Source: Verrucomicrobiia bacterium
GTDB lineage: Bacteria; Verrucomicrobiota; Verrucomicrobiia; Limisphaerales; UBA8199
NCBI GenBank assembly: GCA_035946615.1
Contig: DASYZB010000030.1
Coordinates: 1 to 64,000 of the forward strand
Reading direction: 5' to 3'
DNA: 64,000 nt
Part shown: positions 17,033-26,272 of the stretch, piece by piece
How positions within the stretch are numbered: position 1 is the stretch's first letter
How the letters are laid out: each line of letters opens with the position of its first letter
Made by a program: the position numbers and the translations under genes
The notes under the pieces: generated by a model
Databases searched by the model: none
Told to the model about the DNA's origin: nothing
Seen by the model: only the letters and a program-made list of their open reading frames with translations

Positions 17033-18424
17033 ATGGCATTGGAACATCAACCCATGAGCGGCGGCATCAAGTTCAGATTGGCCGCTTTTATCCTGACGAT
17101 AGCGGGGATGGTCGCGCTGATCGCCTGGACGGCCCAAAGCGCGTGGAGGCGGGCCGGAGAGTTGCGTGAGAAATTGACGGTCGTGCAGTTGCAGAGCTTC
17201 CAAATCGCAGACCATTTTCAGCAAAGCATTCTGGAACTCAACAACCGGATACTGCGCTACGGGGTTTACCACCATATCAATGACTGGCGGAACTTCCAGG
17301 AAGCGAGCACCAACCTGGACCACTGGATTGATGAGCAGCGGCCCATTCTCAACACCGAACGGGAGAAAACGATCCTGGACCGGATCAATACGAACTATGA
17401 CTTTTACATAGCCGCCGCGCGCGCTATAGAAGCCAAAGTGCGGACCAGCGGCGCGCCCACCACGCCGTTATTGGAATTTGCGAATTTCGAAGACCAATCG
17501 CAGAGGATTCTGAAACTGTCGTTTGAACTGGCGGGGGCGCATCGCGAATCCATGAACGTGTTCCTGGATGAATCGAACAAGGCCTTGAGTTATCTGAGTT
17601 TTTTGCTGGTGACCTCGCTGGGGTTGCTGCTGGTGGCGGGGGGCGGACTGGCCGTGGTGGTGTATGGGGAATTAATCGCGCCCCTGCGGGTCCGGCTTGT
17701 CCACAGCCAGGAGCTGATCGAGCGTCAGGAAAAGCTGGCCTCTCTGGGGATGCTCGCCGCCGGGGTAGCGCACGAAATCCGCAACCCGCTGACGGCCATC
17801 AAGGCCTGGCTGTTCATCCAAAGCAAACACCTGAAGCCGGGCACTCCGGAACATGCGGACGCCGAAATTATCAGCCATGAGGTCAACCACCTCGAACGCA
17901 TCGTCAAAGATGTGCTGCTCTTTGCCCGGCCTTCCGAACCGCGCCTGGCCATCATTGAGGCCGATGAGCCCTTGCGCCAGGTCCAAACGCTGTTGGCTCC
18001 TGAATTGCAAAACGCAGACATCCGGCTGGTGTTCGAAAACTCAGTTTCCGCTAAAATCGAGATCGACTCCCAGCAAATACAGCAGGTCCTGATCAATCTG
18101 GTCCAAAACGCCGCTGATAGCATTGGGTCTCACGGGACGGTTACTTTGAGAGTCAAAACGGGGACAAAACGGCTGGCGTCAAATGTGGGTGAGGTGGTGA
18201 TTCTGGAGGTGTCCGATAGCGGCAAAGGAATACCTCCGGAAGTTGAGAAACGCCTCTTTGACCCCTTCTTTACTACCAAGGAAGACGGCACCGGGCTGGG
18301 GCTTTCGATTGCCGCGCGGATTGTGCAGAAACATGGCGGCGCGTTGCAGTACCAAACCCAAATGGACCGCGGCACCACTTTTGGCATCGTCCTCCCCAGA
18401 GCCGGAAGGCCGCCCTCGAGTTGA
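17033..18424 (+). CDS. Sensor histidine kinase (membrane-bound, orphan)
   Basis: A 463-residue kinase with a transmembrane segment at about 14-34, a periplasmic helical sensor of about 150 residues and a second membrane segment at about 187-211. A short linker is followed by HisKA (phospho-acceptor His247 in 'VAHEIRNPLTAIK') and an HATPase domain with N-box 'LVQNAADSIG', G1 'DSGKGIP' and G2 'GTGLGLSIA'. It autophosphorylates and presumably passes the phosphate to a response regulator, but none is encoded next to it. The start is supported by GGAGG 7 bases before ATG 17033. Ligand and target are unknown. Confidence 0.92.
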   Translation: MALEHQPMSGGIKFRLAAFILTIAGMVALIAWTAQSAWRRAGELREKLTVVQLQSFQIADHFQQSILELNNRILRYGVYHHINDWRNFQEASTNLDHWIDEQRPILNTEREKTILDRINTNYDFYIAAARAIEAKVRTSGAPTTPLLEFANFEDQSQRILKLSFELAGAHRESMNVFLDESNKALSYLSFLLVTSLGLLLVAGGGLAVVVYGELIAPLRVRLVHSQELIERQEKLASLGMLAAGVAHEIRNPLTAIKAWLFIQSKHLKPGTPEHADAEIISHEVNHLERIVKDVLLFARPSEPRLAIIEADEPLRQVQTLLAPELQNADIRLVFENSVSAKIEIDSQQIQQVLINLVQNAADSIGSHGTVTLRVKTGTKRLASNVGEVVILEVSDSGKGIPPEVEKRLFDPFFTTKEDGTGLGLSIAARIVQKHGGALQYQTQMDRGTTFGIVLPRAGRPPSS

Positions 18425-18444
18425 AATGTGGCGGCGGTGTCGCT

Positions 18445-19245
18445 CTAAAGAGGAACCGATTCGCGGCGGCGGGCCTTGAAGCGGCACGAGTGCGTATAAC
18501 CGGCGCTGCGGGCCAAGTGAACAGCTTCGGCAAAATTCAGGCCAACCTCGGCTGGGGCATGGGCGTCGGACCCGAAGGTAATCGGCACACCGGCTTTAAA
18601 AGCAAGCCCGACAAGCGCCGGGCAGGGATAGATTTCCTTGCAATCCTTGCGAAGGCCGGCCGTATTCAACTCGATGGCGACATCGTGGCGTTTGGCCACC
18701 TCCACAAACCGGGTGAACAGCCCTGTGCAATCTTCTTTGGGATAAAAGCAGAATTTTTTGCACAAGTCGGCGTGGCCAATAATATCGAACAGGCCGGACT
18801 CAGCGGCCTGTGTTAATCGCTCAAAATAACCGGTCCAGACCTCGAATGGTTCGCGGCGTTTCCACTCGGACATCTGGGCCGGGTTATCAATCGCCCAGGG
18901 TGGCGTCAGATAATGCACCGAGCCGATGAAGTAATCCCAGGGATGCCGGGCGCGCAGCTCGCGAACCCAGTCTTCGTAACCGGGTATAAAATCGACCTCG
19001 AGGGCCAGCTTGATACGCATCTGGGGATACTTGCGGCGGGCCTGCTCGACTTTGGTTACATATTCGTCCAGCTCTCCTGGGTTCATCCGCCACTCGTCAA
19101 AGTTATCCTGAGGCATCGGGTTGTGGTCTGAAAACCCTATCTCCTCCAGCCCCACCCGCAGCGCTTGCTCGGCCAATTCAACCGGCTCGCCGACCGCGTG
19201 GCGGCAGAGGGGGGTGTGCATGTGGTAATCGACTGGTAAAGACAT
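18445..19245 (-). CDS. PHP-domain histidinol-phosphatase-like protein (HisJ/HisK family)
   Basis: A 266-residue cytoplasmic PHP phosphoesterase. The opening 'VDYHMHTPLCRHA' supplies the first metal-binding His-x-His. 'GFSDHNPMP', 'LALEVDFIPG', 'GSVHYL', 'GHADLCKKF' and 'FGSDAHAP' supply the remaining expected metal ligands. Size and motif order match HisJ-type L-histidinol-phosphate phosphatases of histidine biosynthesis. No other his genes are nearby, so a different phosphomonoester substrate is possible. The start at 19245 is the first ATG and brings the HMH motif to residues 8-10, as usual. It converges on the histidine kinase gene with a 20-base gap. Confidence 0.85.
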   Translation of the reverse strand: MSLPVDYHMHTPLCRHAVGEPVELAEQALRVGLEEIGFSDHNPMPQDNFDEWRMNPGELDEYVTKVEQARRKYPQMRIKLALEVDFIPGYEDWVRELRARHPWDYFIGSVHYLTPPWAIDNPAQMSEWKRREPFEVWTGYFERLTQAAESGLFDIIGHADLCKKFCFYPKEDCTGLFTRFVEVAKRHDVAIELNTAGLRKDCKEIYPCPALVGLAFKAGVPITFGSDAHAPAEVGLNFAEAVHLARSAGYTHSCRFKARRRESVPL

Positions 19246-19312
19246 AGGAGAGTTTAATTAGCGGGTTAATTAGAGCCCAATGCATTCGGCGGCTCTGATG
19301 ACTCCGGTAATG

Positions 19313-19636
19313 TTAGCGGGCCGGGGGATTGGTGGCCATGGTCGCTTTGAGTTGCTCGATCATATTATTGATGAGCGTCTTTTGGGTTTCGGTGATGCTC
19401 GGGTCGCTGCTGAGCTTGTCCAATGCCGAGAGCGTGTTCACATACTGGCCATATCGAATTCCCATGTAGGCATTCTGAATGGCGGCCTGTTGTTCGGGTG
19501 TTCCGCTGGCGAAGGCCTGCTGCAAGCTCTGCATCGTGGCGACCTGCGGCGGCACTTGCGGCGCTTTGGGCTTGCAGCCGCCACACACAAGCAATCCACC
19601 CACGAGCACCGCCTCGAACCATTTGGTTGTTTTCAT
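19313..19636 (-). CDS. Small lipoprotein of unknown function
   Basis: A 107-residue protein with a charged N-terminus, a hydrophobic segment and a lipobox ending at Cys21 (LVCGGC). The mature part is helical and Gln/Ala-rich ('TMQSLQQAFASGTPEQQAAI', 'LSALDKLSSDPSITETQKTL'). No family is recognised. The open frame continues upstream to about 20137, but that part overlaps the divergent epimerase gene. The ATG at 19636, directly before the signal peptide, is the natural start. It shares a 136-base divergent intergenic region with the epimerase operon. Confidence 0.65.
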   Translation of the reverse strand: MKTTKWFEAVLVGGLLVCGGCKPKAPQVPPQVATMQSLQQAFASGTPEQQAAIQNAYMGIRYGQYVNTLSALDKLSSDPSITETQKTLINNMIEQLKATMATNPPAR

Positions 19637-19772
19637 ACGCGCGTTATACGTGAAGTGTCTGGTCAATGAAAGTCTTTTGCAGAAGGGACAGAATTCCATT
19701 AAACCGCTTGCCTCTGAAAGGACTCTCGGGTTAGCTCTCCCGCATGTTGGCCTCAATCCAGTTCCCGGCCTG

Positions 19773-20834
19773 ATGAGAATTCTGATTACGGGCATCTGTG
19801 GATTTGTTGGCCAGGTCTTAGCTCGCGCTCTGGCCGAACAGTTGCCAGGGCTGGAATTGTGCGGTTTGGATAATCTGATCCGCCCCGGCAGCGAACAGAA
19901 CCGGCGTTCGCTGGCCAAACTGGTGAAATTCTTCCACGCCGACGTGCGCAGCGCGTCGGACATGGAAGGCCTGCCTCCCGCCGACTGGGTGCTGGATGCG
20001 GCTGCCAACGCCAGTGTCCTGGCGGGGATGGAACATCCAGGCGCCAGCCGGCAATTGGTCGAGCACAACCTGGACGGCACGATCAACTTGCTCGAGTATT
20101 GCCGCCGGCACCAGGCTGGGCTCATCCTGCTGAGCACCAGCCGAGTCTATTCCATTGAGCCCTTGGCCTCGCTGGAAATGGTTGTTCAGAACAGCGCCTT
20201 CCAACCTCGGCCCGAACAGGCCTGGCCGGCGGGCTGTTCTACCAGAGGCATTGTCGAAAGCTTTTCCACCCAACCGCCCCTCTCCCTGTACGGCAGCACC
20301 AAACTGGCTTCGGAAATCCTGGCGCTGGAGTATGGAGCAGCCTTCGGCCTGCCCGTTTGGATCAATCGCTGCGGCGTTCTGGCCGGAGCCGGCCAATTCG
20401 GGCGCGCTGACCAGGGGATTTTCTCTTATTGGATTCATGCCTATGCAGCGCGCCGCCCGCTCAAGTACATCGGTTTTGACGGCCAAGGATGCCAAGTTCG
20501 CGATTGCCTCCACCCATCAGACCTGGCCCCGGTTCTCGCGCGGCAAATGCGCTCGCCCTCCTCACGGCCTGAGCCGCCACTACATTTTGGGGGCGGCATT
20601 GAAAACAGCATGTCCCTTGCCCAACTGAGCGATTGGTGCAGCCGCCGGTTCGGCCCCCATCCTATCGATGCCGACCCCAAGCCGCGGCCATTCGATCTGC
20701 CGTGGGTGGTGCTCGATTCGGGCGCGGCGGCAAAAAGATGGGGCTGGCGGCCACAACACAAATTGCCCGCCATCCTTGAAGAAATCGCAGGGCACGCCGA
20801 GGCGCTCCCGGATTGGCTCGACCTGACCTCATGA
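19773..20834 (+). CDS. NAD-dependent epimerase/dehydratase (CDP-paratose epimerase-like SDR)
   Basis: A 353-residue extended short-chain dehydrogenase. It starts with the dinucleotide-binding Rossmann motif 'ILITGICGFVGQVLA'. It continues with 'VLDAAANASVLAGM', the serine region 'LILLSTSRVYS' and the catalytic YxxxK in 'SLYGSTKLASE'. The residues after the active site ('WINRCGVLAGAGQFGRADQG') and 'YIGFDGQGCQVRDCLHP' match CDP-paratose / CDP-tyvelose 2-epimerases and related nucleotide-sugar epimerases. ATG 19773 is chosen because the Rossmann motif begins directly after it. It is the first gene of a coupled trio: its TGA overlaps the methyltransferase ATG. This suggests a role in surface-sugar synthesis or modification. 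Confidence 0.88.
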   Translation: MRILITGICGFVGQVLARALAEQLPGLELCGLDNLIRPGSEQNRRSLAKLVKFFHADVRSASDMEGLPPADWVLDAAANASVLAGMEHPGASRQLVEHNLDGTINLLEYCRRHQAGLILLSTSRVYSIEPLASLEMVVQNSAFQPRPEQAWPAGCSTRGIVESFSTQPPLSLYGSTKLASEILALEYGAAFGLPVWINRCGVLAGAGQFGRADQGIFSYWIHAYAARRPLKYIGFDGQGCQVRDCLHPSDLAPVLARQMRSPSSRPEPPLHFGGGIENSMSLAQLSDWCSRRFGPHPIDADPKPRPFDLPWVVLDSGAAAKRWGWRPQHKLPAILEEIAGHAEALPDWLDLTS

Positions 20835-21490
20835 GCGCCGACAACGTTCAATCCATTTACAGCCTGCGCTTTGCCGGCAATCGGGATTACCGCAGGCAGG
20901 TTTGGCAGGTGCTGACAGCGGAGTTCTTCCAACCGCTGATCAGACCCTCCGGAGCCGTGCTGGACCTTGGTTGCGGTTATGGCGAATTCATCAATCAAAT
21001 CCAGGCGCAAGAAAAGTACGGGATGGACTTAAACCCCGACTCCGCCCGAAAGCTGGATGGTGGTATTCGCTTTTTCGAGCAGGATTGCTCAAAAACCTGG
21101 CCATTGCCGGAGGGCAAGCTCGACGCGGTGTTTACCAGCAATTTTTTCGAACACCTGCCCGATAAAGCGACCCTGGGACTCACGCTCGAACAAGCGCGGC
21201 GGTGCCTCAAGCCGGGCGGCCGGTTGATAGCCATGGGACCCAATATCAAGTATCTCCCGGGGGCCTATTGGGATTTTTGGGACCATTATTTGCCCTTGAC
21301 GGAGCAATCGCTCTGCGAGGGTCTGGTGAATCAGGGTTTTGGAATCGAGCAATGCCATGAGCGTTTTCTGCCTTACACGATGGTCAAGAGCAGGGAATAC
21401 CCGGTTTTCTTGCTCAGACTCTATCTGAAGTTGCGGCTGGCCTGGCGTATTTTTGGCAAGCAGTTCCTGGTAGTGGCGGCCAAAAAATGA
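20831..21490 (+). CDS. Class I SAM-dependent methyltransferase
   Basis: A 219-residue protein with a glycine-rich SAM-binding motif I ('VLDLGCGYGEFINQI'), an acidic end of beta-2 ('YGMDLNPDS'), 'FTSNFFEHLPD' (motif II/III) and 'ARRCLKPGGRLIAMGPNIKY', all typical of Methyltransf_11/25 family enzymes. The C-terminus has a short hydrophobic/basic helix ('YLKLRLAWRIFGKQFLVVAA') that could touch a membrane. ATG 20831 overlaps the epimerase stop codon (ATGA). A further ATG at 20813 in the same frame is less likely. Coupling to the epimerase and, by another ATGA overlap, to the symporter suggests one operon. Substrate unknown. Confidence 0.85.
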   Translation: MSADNVQSIYSLRFAGNRDYRRQVWQVLTAEFFQPLIRPSGAVLDLGCGYGEFINQIQAQEKYGMDLNPDSARKLDGGIRFFEQDCSKTWPLPEGKLDAVFTSNFFEHLPDKATLGLTLEQARRCLKPGGRLIAMGPNIKYLPGAYWDFWDHYLPLTEQSLCEGLVNQGFGIEQCHERFLPYTMVKSREYPVFLLRLYLKLRLAWRIFGKQFLVVAAKK

Positions 21491-23091
21491 ACAGCTACTT
21501 CAGCCTGGGAGATTGGGCGATTATCTTCCTGTATTTGGCGGGCATCATTCTTTTGGGAGTTTGGTTCGGGCGGGACCAACACAATACCCGCGATTATTTC
21601 CTGGGCAGCAAGACGGTGCCCTGGTGGGGGATTGGCTTTTCAATTGTGGCTGCCGAGACCAGCGCGCTGACCATCATTGGAGTGCCGGCAATGGCATTCG
21701 GGGGCAACATGGGTTTCCTCCAAATGGTCATCGGCTACGTCATCGCCAGGATACTCCTGGCCGTCGTTTTGGTCCCCCATTATTTCAAAGGAGAGATTTA
21801 TTCGCCCTATCAGCTCTTTGCGGACAAATTCGGCCCCGCGGCGCGCCAGGCCTCCGGGGGCTTTTTCCTCCTCAGCGAAACGCTCGCCGCGGGGGTGCGG
21901 GTGTATGTGGCAAGCATTCCTGTCAAGCTGCTGTTTGGAGACCGGCTGTTAGGGGCAGGCACCGGCGACCCGCTCCTGGGGGCCATCTTCCTGTTCGTCG
22001 TGCTGGCGCTGCTCTATACGTACGTCGGCGGCGTTAAGGCGGTCATCTGGACCGATGCGGTTCAATTTGGCTTGTTCCTGTTCGGCGGCATTTTCGCGCT
22101 CTGTTTTATCCCATCGCGTGTCCAAGGGGGAGTGAGCGCTGTTCTGACCCAGGCCCTCGAAGCCGGCAAACTGCATTGGCTGGAGGTGACACCGCCGGCG
22201 GGAACCTCGGTTTTGACGTTTCTGCTCGGGCCTCCTTTCAATCTTTGGATGGGCGTTATCGGCGGTACGGTTGTGGTGCTCTCATCCCATGGGGCCGAGC
22301 AATTGATCGTGCAGCGGGTGCTTGCCTGCAAATCCGTTGGCGATGGACGAAAGGCGCTGGTGCTCAGCGCGGTTATCATCTTTCCTCTCTTCCTCATTTT
22401 CTTGCTCGTGGGCGCTATGTTATGGGTATTCTACCAGGGACATCCCTTTCAGATACCGCTGCCCGAACCGCGGCCCGGATTGAAGGCGACCGATTTCGTC
22501 TTCCCGGTCTTCATCATGACCGAAGTGCCCCACATCATGAAAGGCTTTCTCATCGTGGCCGTTTTATCCGCTGCGATGTCTTCGGTCAGTTCCGCCTTGA
22601 CCTCGCTTTCTTCTGTTTTAACGATGGATTTCATTCGCCATGCTCTTCCGAGCCGCAGCGAGGGGTTTTTTTTGCGGTTTAGCAAGGTCTCGACAGTGTT
22701 TTGGGCGACGGCCTTGATCCTGGTCGCCTATTGCAGCCGGCAAGCGCAGTTTGTGCTCAACGCAGCCTTTTCCTTGCGCGGCCTGACCAGCGGGGCATTG
22801 GTCGGGGGCTTGGCACTGGCGGTCTTCTGGCGGCAGGGCCGTGCCGGACCCGTGGTGGCGGCAATGCTCGTTTCGCTGACGGCCATGACGGCGATTGAGG
22901 TCCTGCCCCAGTGGCACGTGACGCGAAGGTTCTGGATGGAAAAGGTCGGCACGGAAATTTTTTGGCCCTGGTACACGCTGATCGGGGCCATTATAACCCT
23001 GGGCACGGCGTGGGTAGCGCGCCGCTGGCTTCCCGCCGCGCCTGAGGCTGAACCACAGACACACCGAGATGCCGAGAACGCGATTCAATGA
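21487..23091 (+). CDS. Sodium:solute symporter (SSS family)
   Basis: A 534-residue membrane protein with about 13 hydrophobic segments. Family signatures include 'RDYFLGSKTVPWWGIGFSIVAAETSALT' (shown in part), 'YTYVGGVKAVIWTDAVQ' and 'SAAMSSVSSALTSLSSVLTMD', characteristic of sodium-coupled sugar or organic solute transporters (SLC5-like). The start ATG overlaps the methyltransferase stop (21487-21490). The last dozen codons (after PEAEPQ) are encoded by the first copy of an intergenic repeat, so the C-terminal tail is probably a recent replacement of the native end. Substrate is not predictable. The coupled epimerase hints at a sugar. Confidence 0.9.
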   Translation: MNSYFSLGDWAIIFLYLAGIILLGVWFGRDQHNTRDYFLGSKTVPWWGIGFSIVAAETSALTIIGVPAMAFGGNMGFLQMVIGYVIARILLAVVLVPHYFKGEIYSPYQLFADKFGPAARQASGGFFLLSETLAAGVRVYVASIPVKLLFGDRLLGAGTGDPLLGAIFLFVVLALLYTYVGGVKAVIWTDAVQFGLFLFGGIFALCFIPSRVQGGVSAVLTQALEAGKLHWLEVTPPAGTSVLTFLLGPPFNLWMGVIGGTVVVLSSHGAEQLIVQRVLACKSVGDGRKALVLSAVIIFPLFLIFLLVGAMLWVFYQGHPFQIPLPEPRPGLKATDFVFPVFIMTEVPHIMKGFLIVAVLSAAMSSVSSALTSLSSVLTMDFIRHALPSRSEGFFLRFSKVSTVFWATALILVAYCSRQAQFVLNAAFSLRGLTSGALVGGLALAVFWRQGRAGPVVAAMLVSLTAMTAIEVLPQWHVTRRFWMEKVGTEIFWPWYTLIGAIITLGTAWVARRWLPAAPEAEPQTHRDAENAIQ

Positions 23092-23133
23092 ACCGGGTTC
23101 ACACGCTCTCTCCGCCTCCGTATAGTAAAAAGG
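23049..23133. repeat. Tandem intergenic repeat, unit A (overlaps the symporter 3' end)
   Basis: An 85-bp unit beginning TGAACCACAG and ending GTAAAAAGG. It aligns along its length with unit B (23148-23235), sharing for example CGATTCAATGAA..GGTTC. It is diverged from B. The symporter stop codon at 23089-23091 lies inside this unit. Confidence 0.85.
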
Positions 23134-23147
23134 TAGATTGCATGATA

Positions 23148-23235
23148 TGAACCACAGAGGCATAGAGACACAGAGACGATTCAATGAAGCAGGTTCCTTA
23201 CTTCTCTGTGTCTCCGTGCCTCTCTGGTAAAAAGG
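23148..23235. repeat. Tandem intergenic repeat, unit B (ACCACAGAGGC..CTCTGTG..CTCTCTGGT palindrome)
   Basis: An 88-bp unit with inverted ends: ACCACAGAGGCATAGAGACA near the left and TGTCTCCGTGCCTCTCTGGT near the right. It belongs to a type of small palindromic repeat seen in many environmental bacteria (recognised from memory, not searched). Its terminal AAAAAGGA forms the apparent ribosome-binding site of the following rRNA methyltransferase gene. Confidence 0.85.
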
Positions 23236-23244
23236 ATTGGCCGA

Positions 23245-24459
23245 TTGTCCCCCTCAAATCCCCAAAATTCCCGGCTGCGCTTACGGGTAAGGCCGGCGGT
23301 CGAATCCCGGCTGCGCTCGGGCCATCCGTGGGTGTTTGCCGAAAGCATCACCGAGCAGAACCGAGAAGGGCAAGCAGGCGAATTGGGTGTAGTCTATGAT
23401 CGGAGCAACCGGTTTCTGGCGATTGGATTATTCGATCCGGACTCTCCCATTCGCCTGCGCGCGCTGCACACTGGCCGCCCACAAAGAATTGACCAGAGGT
23501 GGTGGGGTCAACGCCTCGAACAAGCCCTCGAACTGCGGCGCGGCGCTTTTGACGCGCAGACAACCGGGTTTCGGTGGATCAATGGTGAGAGCGACGGCTG
23601 GCCCGGCTTGGTTCTCGACCGCTACGAAGAGACGCTGGTTCTGAAGCTGTACACAACCGCGTGGCTCCCGCGCCTGGACGAGTTGATAGAATTAATATGC
23701 GCCGAGTTGCGCCCGGAACGAATCGTTTTGCGCTTGAGCCGAAATCTGCAAGCCGCTGCGGAGCGTTTTGGCAGGGTGGATGGCCAGGTATTAATCGGAG
23801 TCCCACCGTCCGGAGCAATTATCTTTCGCGAATCGGGCGCTCGGTTTGAAGCCGACGTGCTCCGAGGCCAGAAAACGGGCTTTTTCCTGGACCAACGCGA
23901 GAACCGCCGGTTGGCGCAGTCCCTCGCGCCGGAACGCGCGGTTCTCAATGCCTTCAGCTTTTCCGGGGCGTTTTCGGTCTATGCAGCTCGAGGCGGGGCA
24001 AGGGCGGCGACGGACCTCGACATCAGCCCGCACGCATTGACGGCTGCCAACAGGAACTTCGCGCTCAATATTTCAGACGCCGCTGTGGCCGCCTGCCACC
24101 ATGAAACGGTGCAGGCGGATGCCTTTGATTGGCTGGGTACCGCCTCCAACCGGCGGTTCGGTTTGATCATCCTTGACCCGCCCTCGTTGGCCAGGCGCGA
24201 ATCCGAGCGAGCGGGCGCTCTCCGGGCGTATGGCCGGCTGACAGCGGATGCCATTCGCCACCTCGCGCCAGGGGGCTATCTCCTGGCATGTTCCTGTTCA
24301 GCCCATGTCGATGCCAGCGAGTTTTTCGGTGTCATCCGCCAGACTGCCGCCAAGTCTGGCCGCAGGTTTGATGAAATCCAAACCACGGGCCACGCGCTGG
24401 ACCACCCGGCTGCCTTTAATGAAGCCCAGTATTTGAAGGCGATTTATCTCAGGTTCTAA
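23245..24459 (+). CDS. rlmI: RlmI-like 23S rRNA (cytosine-C5) methyltransferase
   Basis: A 404-residue protein with an N-terminal PUA-like RNA-binding domain ('[12 protein letters not shown]', '[15 protein letters not shown]'), a central EEHEE-like domain ('[20 protein letters not shown]') and a C-terminal SAM-binding domain ('[14 protein letters not shown]', '[20 protein letters not shown]', '[14 protein letters not shown]', '[12 protein letters not shown]'). This order matches RlmI/YccW, which methylates C1962 of 23S rRNA. The first usable start is TTG 23245, with AAAAAGGA 8 bases upstream provided by the preceding repeat. There is no in-frame ATG near the N-terminus. Converges with mlaD (11-base gap). 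Confidence 0.88.
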   Translation: MSPSNPQNSRLRLRVRPAVESRLRSGHPWVFAESITEQNREGQAGELGVVYDRSNRFLAIGLFDPDSPIRLRALHTGRPQRIDQRWWGQRLEQALELRRGAFDAQTTGFRWINGESDGWPGLVLDRYEETLVLKLYTTAWLPRLDELIELICAELRPERIVLRLSRNLQAAAERFGRVDGQVLIGVPPSGAIIFRESGARFEADVLRGQKTGFFLDQRENRRLAQSLAPERAVLNAFSFSGAFSVYAARGGARAATDLDISPHALTAANRNFALNISDAAVAACHHETVQADAFDWLGTASNRRFGLIILDPPSLARRESERAGALRAYGRLTADAIRHLAPGGYLLACSCSAHVDASEFFGVIRQTAAKSGRRFDEIQTTGHALDHPAAFNEAQYLKAIYLRF

Positions 24460-24469
24460 CCTGGACTTT

Positions 24470-25447
24470 TTAAAAGAGCTTGCTGAGGGCGGAGCCAAGA
24501 ATGCTTAAAGGTCCTTGGTCTTCGAGACCTTCGGTGGCCTGGTCGAGCTTTTGAAGGGTCAATTTGGCGTTTTTGTAAAGGTCCTGGTCGTTGACGAGTT
24601 TGCCAACAGACCCCTGGCCCTGGTTGATCTTCTGAAGAATCTCCTTGAGGTTGGTCATTGAATCGGTGGTCTCGCGATAGAGAGTGTCATCGTGCAGCAA
24701 CTTCCCCACCGTTCCTTGCCCGGCATTGACCTGGTCCACGACTTTGCGGGCATCGGCGACCGTCAGGTTGATTTGAGTGGCTGTCTCCTGGAGATTTGTC
24801 ACTGCGGTGTAAGCGGAGTTATATAGCGTATCGTCATAGATCAATTTGCCCACGGTGCCTTTACCCTGGGCGATCTGGCTGGAAACGGCTTGGAGATTGG
24901 CAATGGTGGCCGTAAGCGGGACGCGGTTGGCCTTGAGGAAATCCGTAAAGGGACCAAGCAAGTTGTCGATTTTATCTCCGGTGAAGCTCTTGGTCAGGTT
25001 CTCGACACCGGTGGCGACATTATCGATCTTGGCCATGACCGCGCTGAGGTCAGGTTGTTCCTGGGTGGCCAGCATCGTGCCCGGGGTCGCAATAGGGGCA
25101 TTGCGCGTGCCAAAGTCGAGTGAAACGAAGTTCTGCCCCATCAACCCCGTGAATTTCACCGTGGCCACGCTGTCGGTCCTGACCTTGACCCCTTCCCGCA
25201 ATTTCATCACAACCAGCACCTTGTTATTGGTTTCATCGAGGGAGATGCTCGAAACCCTGCCCACCTCGACCCCGGCCATTTTCACACGGTCACTTTCTTT
25301 GAGGTCCTGGACGGTGTTGAACAATGCCTTCAATTCGTAGCCGCGCTCGAACCGCTCGACGCCCCCCACGATTTCGAGGATGAGCACCGCGGCGATAACC
25401 GCCAGCGCGACGAATATGCCCAACCGGGTTTCCAAAGAATTTTTCAT
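24470..25447 (-). CDS. mlaD: MlaD/MCE-domain lipid-transport protein
   Basis: A 325-residue protein with one N-terminal membrane anchor (about residues 8-25), an MCE domain (about 35-120, with 'KMAGVEVGRVSSISLDETNN' and 'GLMGQNFVSLDFG') and a long helical tail. The tail contains three diverged copies of a motif of about 45 residues: 'GTVGKLIYDDTLYNSAYTAV', 'GTVGKLLHDDTLYRETTDSM' and 'GSVGKLVNDQDLYKNAKLTL'. Such helices probably form the barrel or needle that carries lipid across the periplasm. It is the last gene of the module with MlaF and MlaE. Compared with E. coli MlaD (about 180 residues) it is much longer because of the repeats. Confidence 0.9.
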   Translation of the reverse strand: MKNSLETRLGIFVALAVIAAVLILEIVGGVERFERGYELKALFNTVQDLKESDRVKMAGVEVGRVSSISLDETNNKVLVVMKLREGVKVRTDSVATVKFTGLMGQNFVSLDFGTRNAPIATPGTMLATQEQPDLSAVMAKIDNVATGVENLTKSFTGDKIDNLLGPFTDFLKANRVPLTATIANLQAVSSQIAQGKGTVGKLIYDDTLYNSAYTAVTNLQETATQINLTVADARKVVDQVNAGQGTVGKLLHDDTLYRETTDSMTNLKEILQKINQGQGSVGKLVNDQDLYKNAKLTLQKLDQATEGLEDQGPLSILGSALSKLF

Positions 25448-25501
25448 AGTGTGTCTTTTGGTTAATTCAGAATCTGTTTAAAAGCAAATCCAACTGGCCA
25501 T

Positions 25502-26266
25502 CTAAGTTCTAGTAAAATGCGCGTTCAGGAAATGTTGGACCAGCGGCTCCTGGTTGTGGCGCACCTCATTGGGCGTGCCGATGGTCAGTATCCGGCCCTC
25601 GTTAATGACGGCGACGCGGTCGGCTACCCCAAAGGCCAAGTCGCGGTCATGCGATACGACCAGCGAGGTCACATGAGTCCGCTCGTTGAGTTTGACAATC
25701 TCCTCGGCAATGACAACCGAGGAGAGCGGGTCCAATTCACTGGTCGGTTCGTCGTAGAGAATCAACTGGGGCTCGATCACCAGCGCGCGCGCAATAGCCA
25801 CTCGCTTTTTCATCCCCCCCGACAACTCGGTGGGCATGGCGTTTGCGGCATCTTTGAGGCCAACCACTTCGAGTTTCTCAGCCACAATGCGCGCGATCTC
25901 CTCAGGCGGTTTGAGCCGGTGTTCGGCGAGATACAAGCCGACGTTTTCGCCGACCGTCAACGAGTTGAGCAGGGCGCCGGATTGGAAAACCATTGCCAGG
26001 CGATACTGCTCCATGACTCTGGAGGACTGGATGGGCTGGTTCTCAACAAGGATTTCGCCCTCATCCGGTTCTTCGAGCCCGATGATATGCTTGAGCAGGA
26101 CCGATTTGCCGCTGCCGCTAGGGCCCATCAGCACGAAAATCTCTCCTGGTATGACATCAAATTCGACGCCTTTGAGCACCTCATGCCCGTTAAAGCTCTT
26201 GCGCAATCCGCGCACGAGGACACTCACCCCCTGGCCGGAACTGGTATTGGTTGAGTCCGCAGCCAT
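25502..26266 (-). CDS. mlaF: MlaF-type ABC transporter ATP-binding protein
   Basis: A 254-residue ABC ATPase. Walker A is 'LMGPSGSGKSVLLKHI', the Q-loop is in 'AMVFQSGALLNSLTV', the signature is 'ELSGGMKKRVAIARAL', Walker B 'LILYDEPTSELDP', and the H-loop 'VVSHDRDL'. 'GALLNSLTVGENV' and 'SGGMKKR' are hallmarks of the MlaF/Ttg2A branch that energises phospholipid transport between the membranes. The start is supported by AGGGAAC before ATG 26266. It lies 6 bases after the permease and 54 bases before MlaD, in one operon. Confidence 0.95.
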   Translation of the reverse strand: MAADSTNTSSGQGVSVLVRGLRKSFNGHEVLKGVEFDVIPGEIFVLMGPSGSGKSVLLKHIIGLEEPDEGEILVENQPIQSSRVMEQYRLAMVFQSGALLNSLTVGENVGLYLAEHRLKPPEEIARIVAEKLEVVGLKDAANAMPTELSGGMKKRVAIARALVIEPQLILYDEPTSELDPLSSVVIAEEIVKLNERTHVTSLVVSHDRDLAFGVADRVAVINEGRILTIGTPNEVRHNQEPLVQHFLNAHFTRT

Positions 26267-26272
26267 AGTTCC

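Noticed and set aside
19637-20137. Upstream extension of the small lipoprotein frame
   Set aside because: Overlaps the divergent epimerase gene. The lipoprotein signal starts at 19636.
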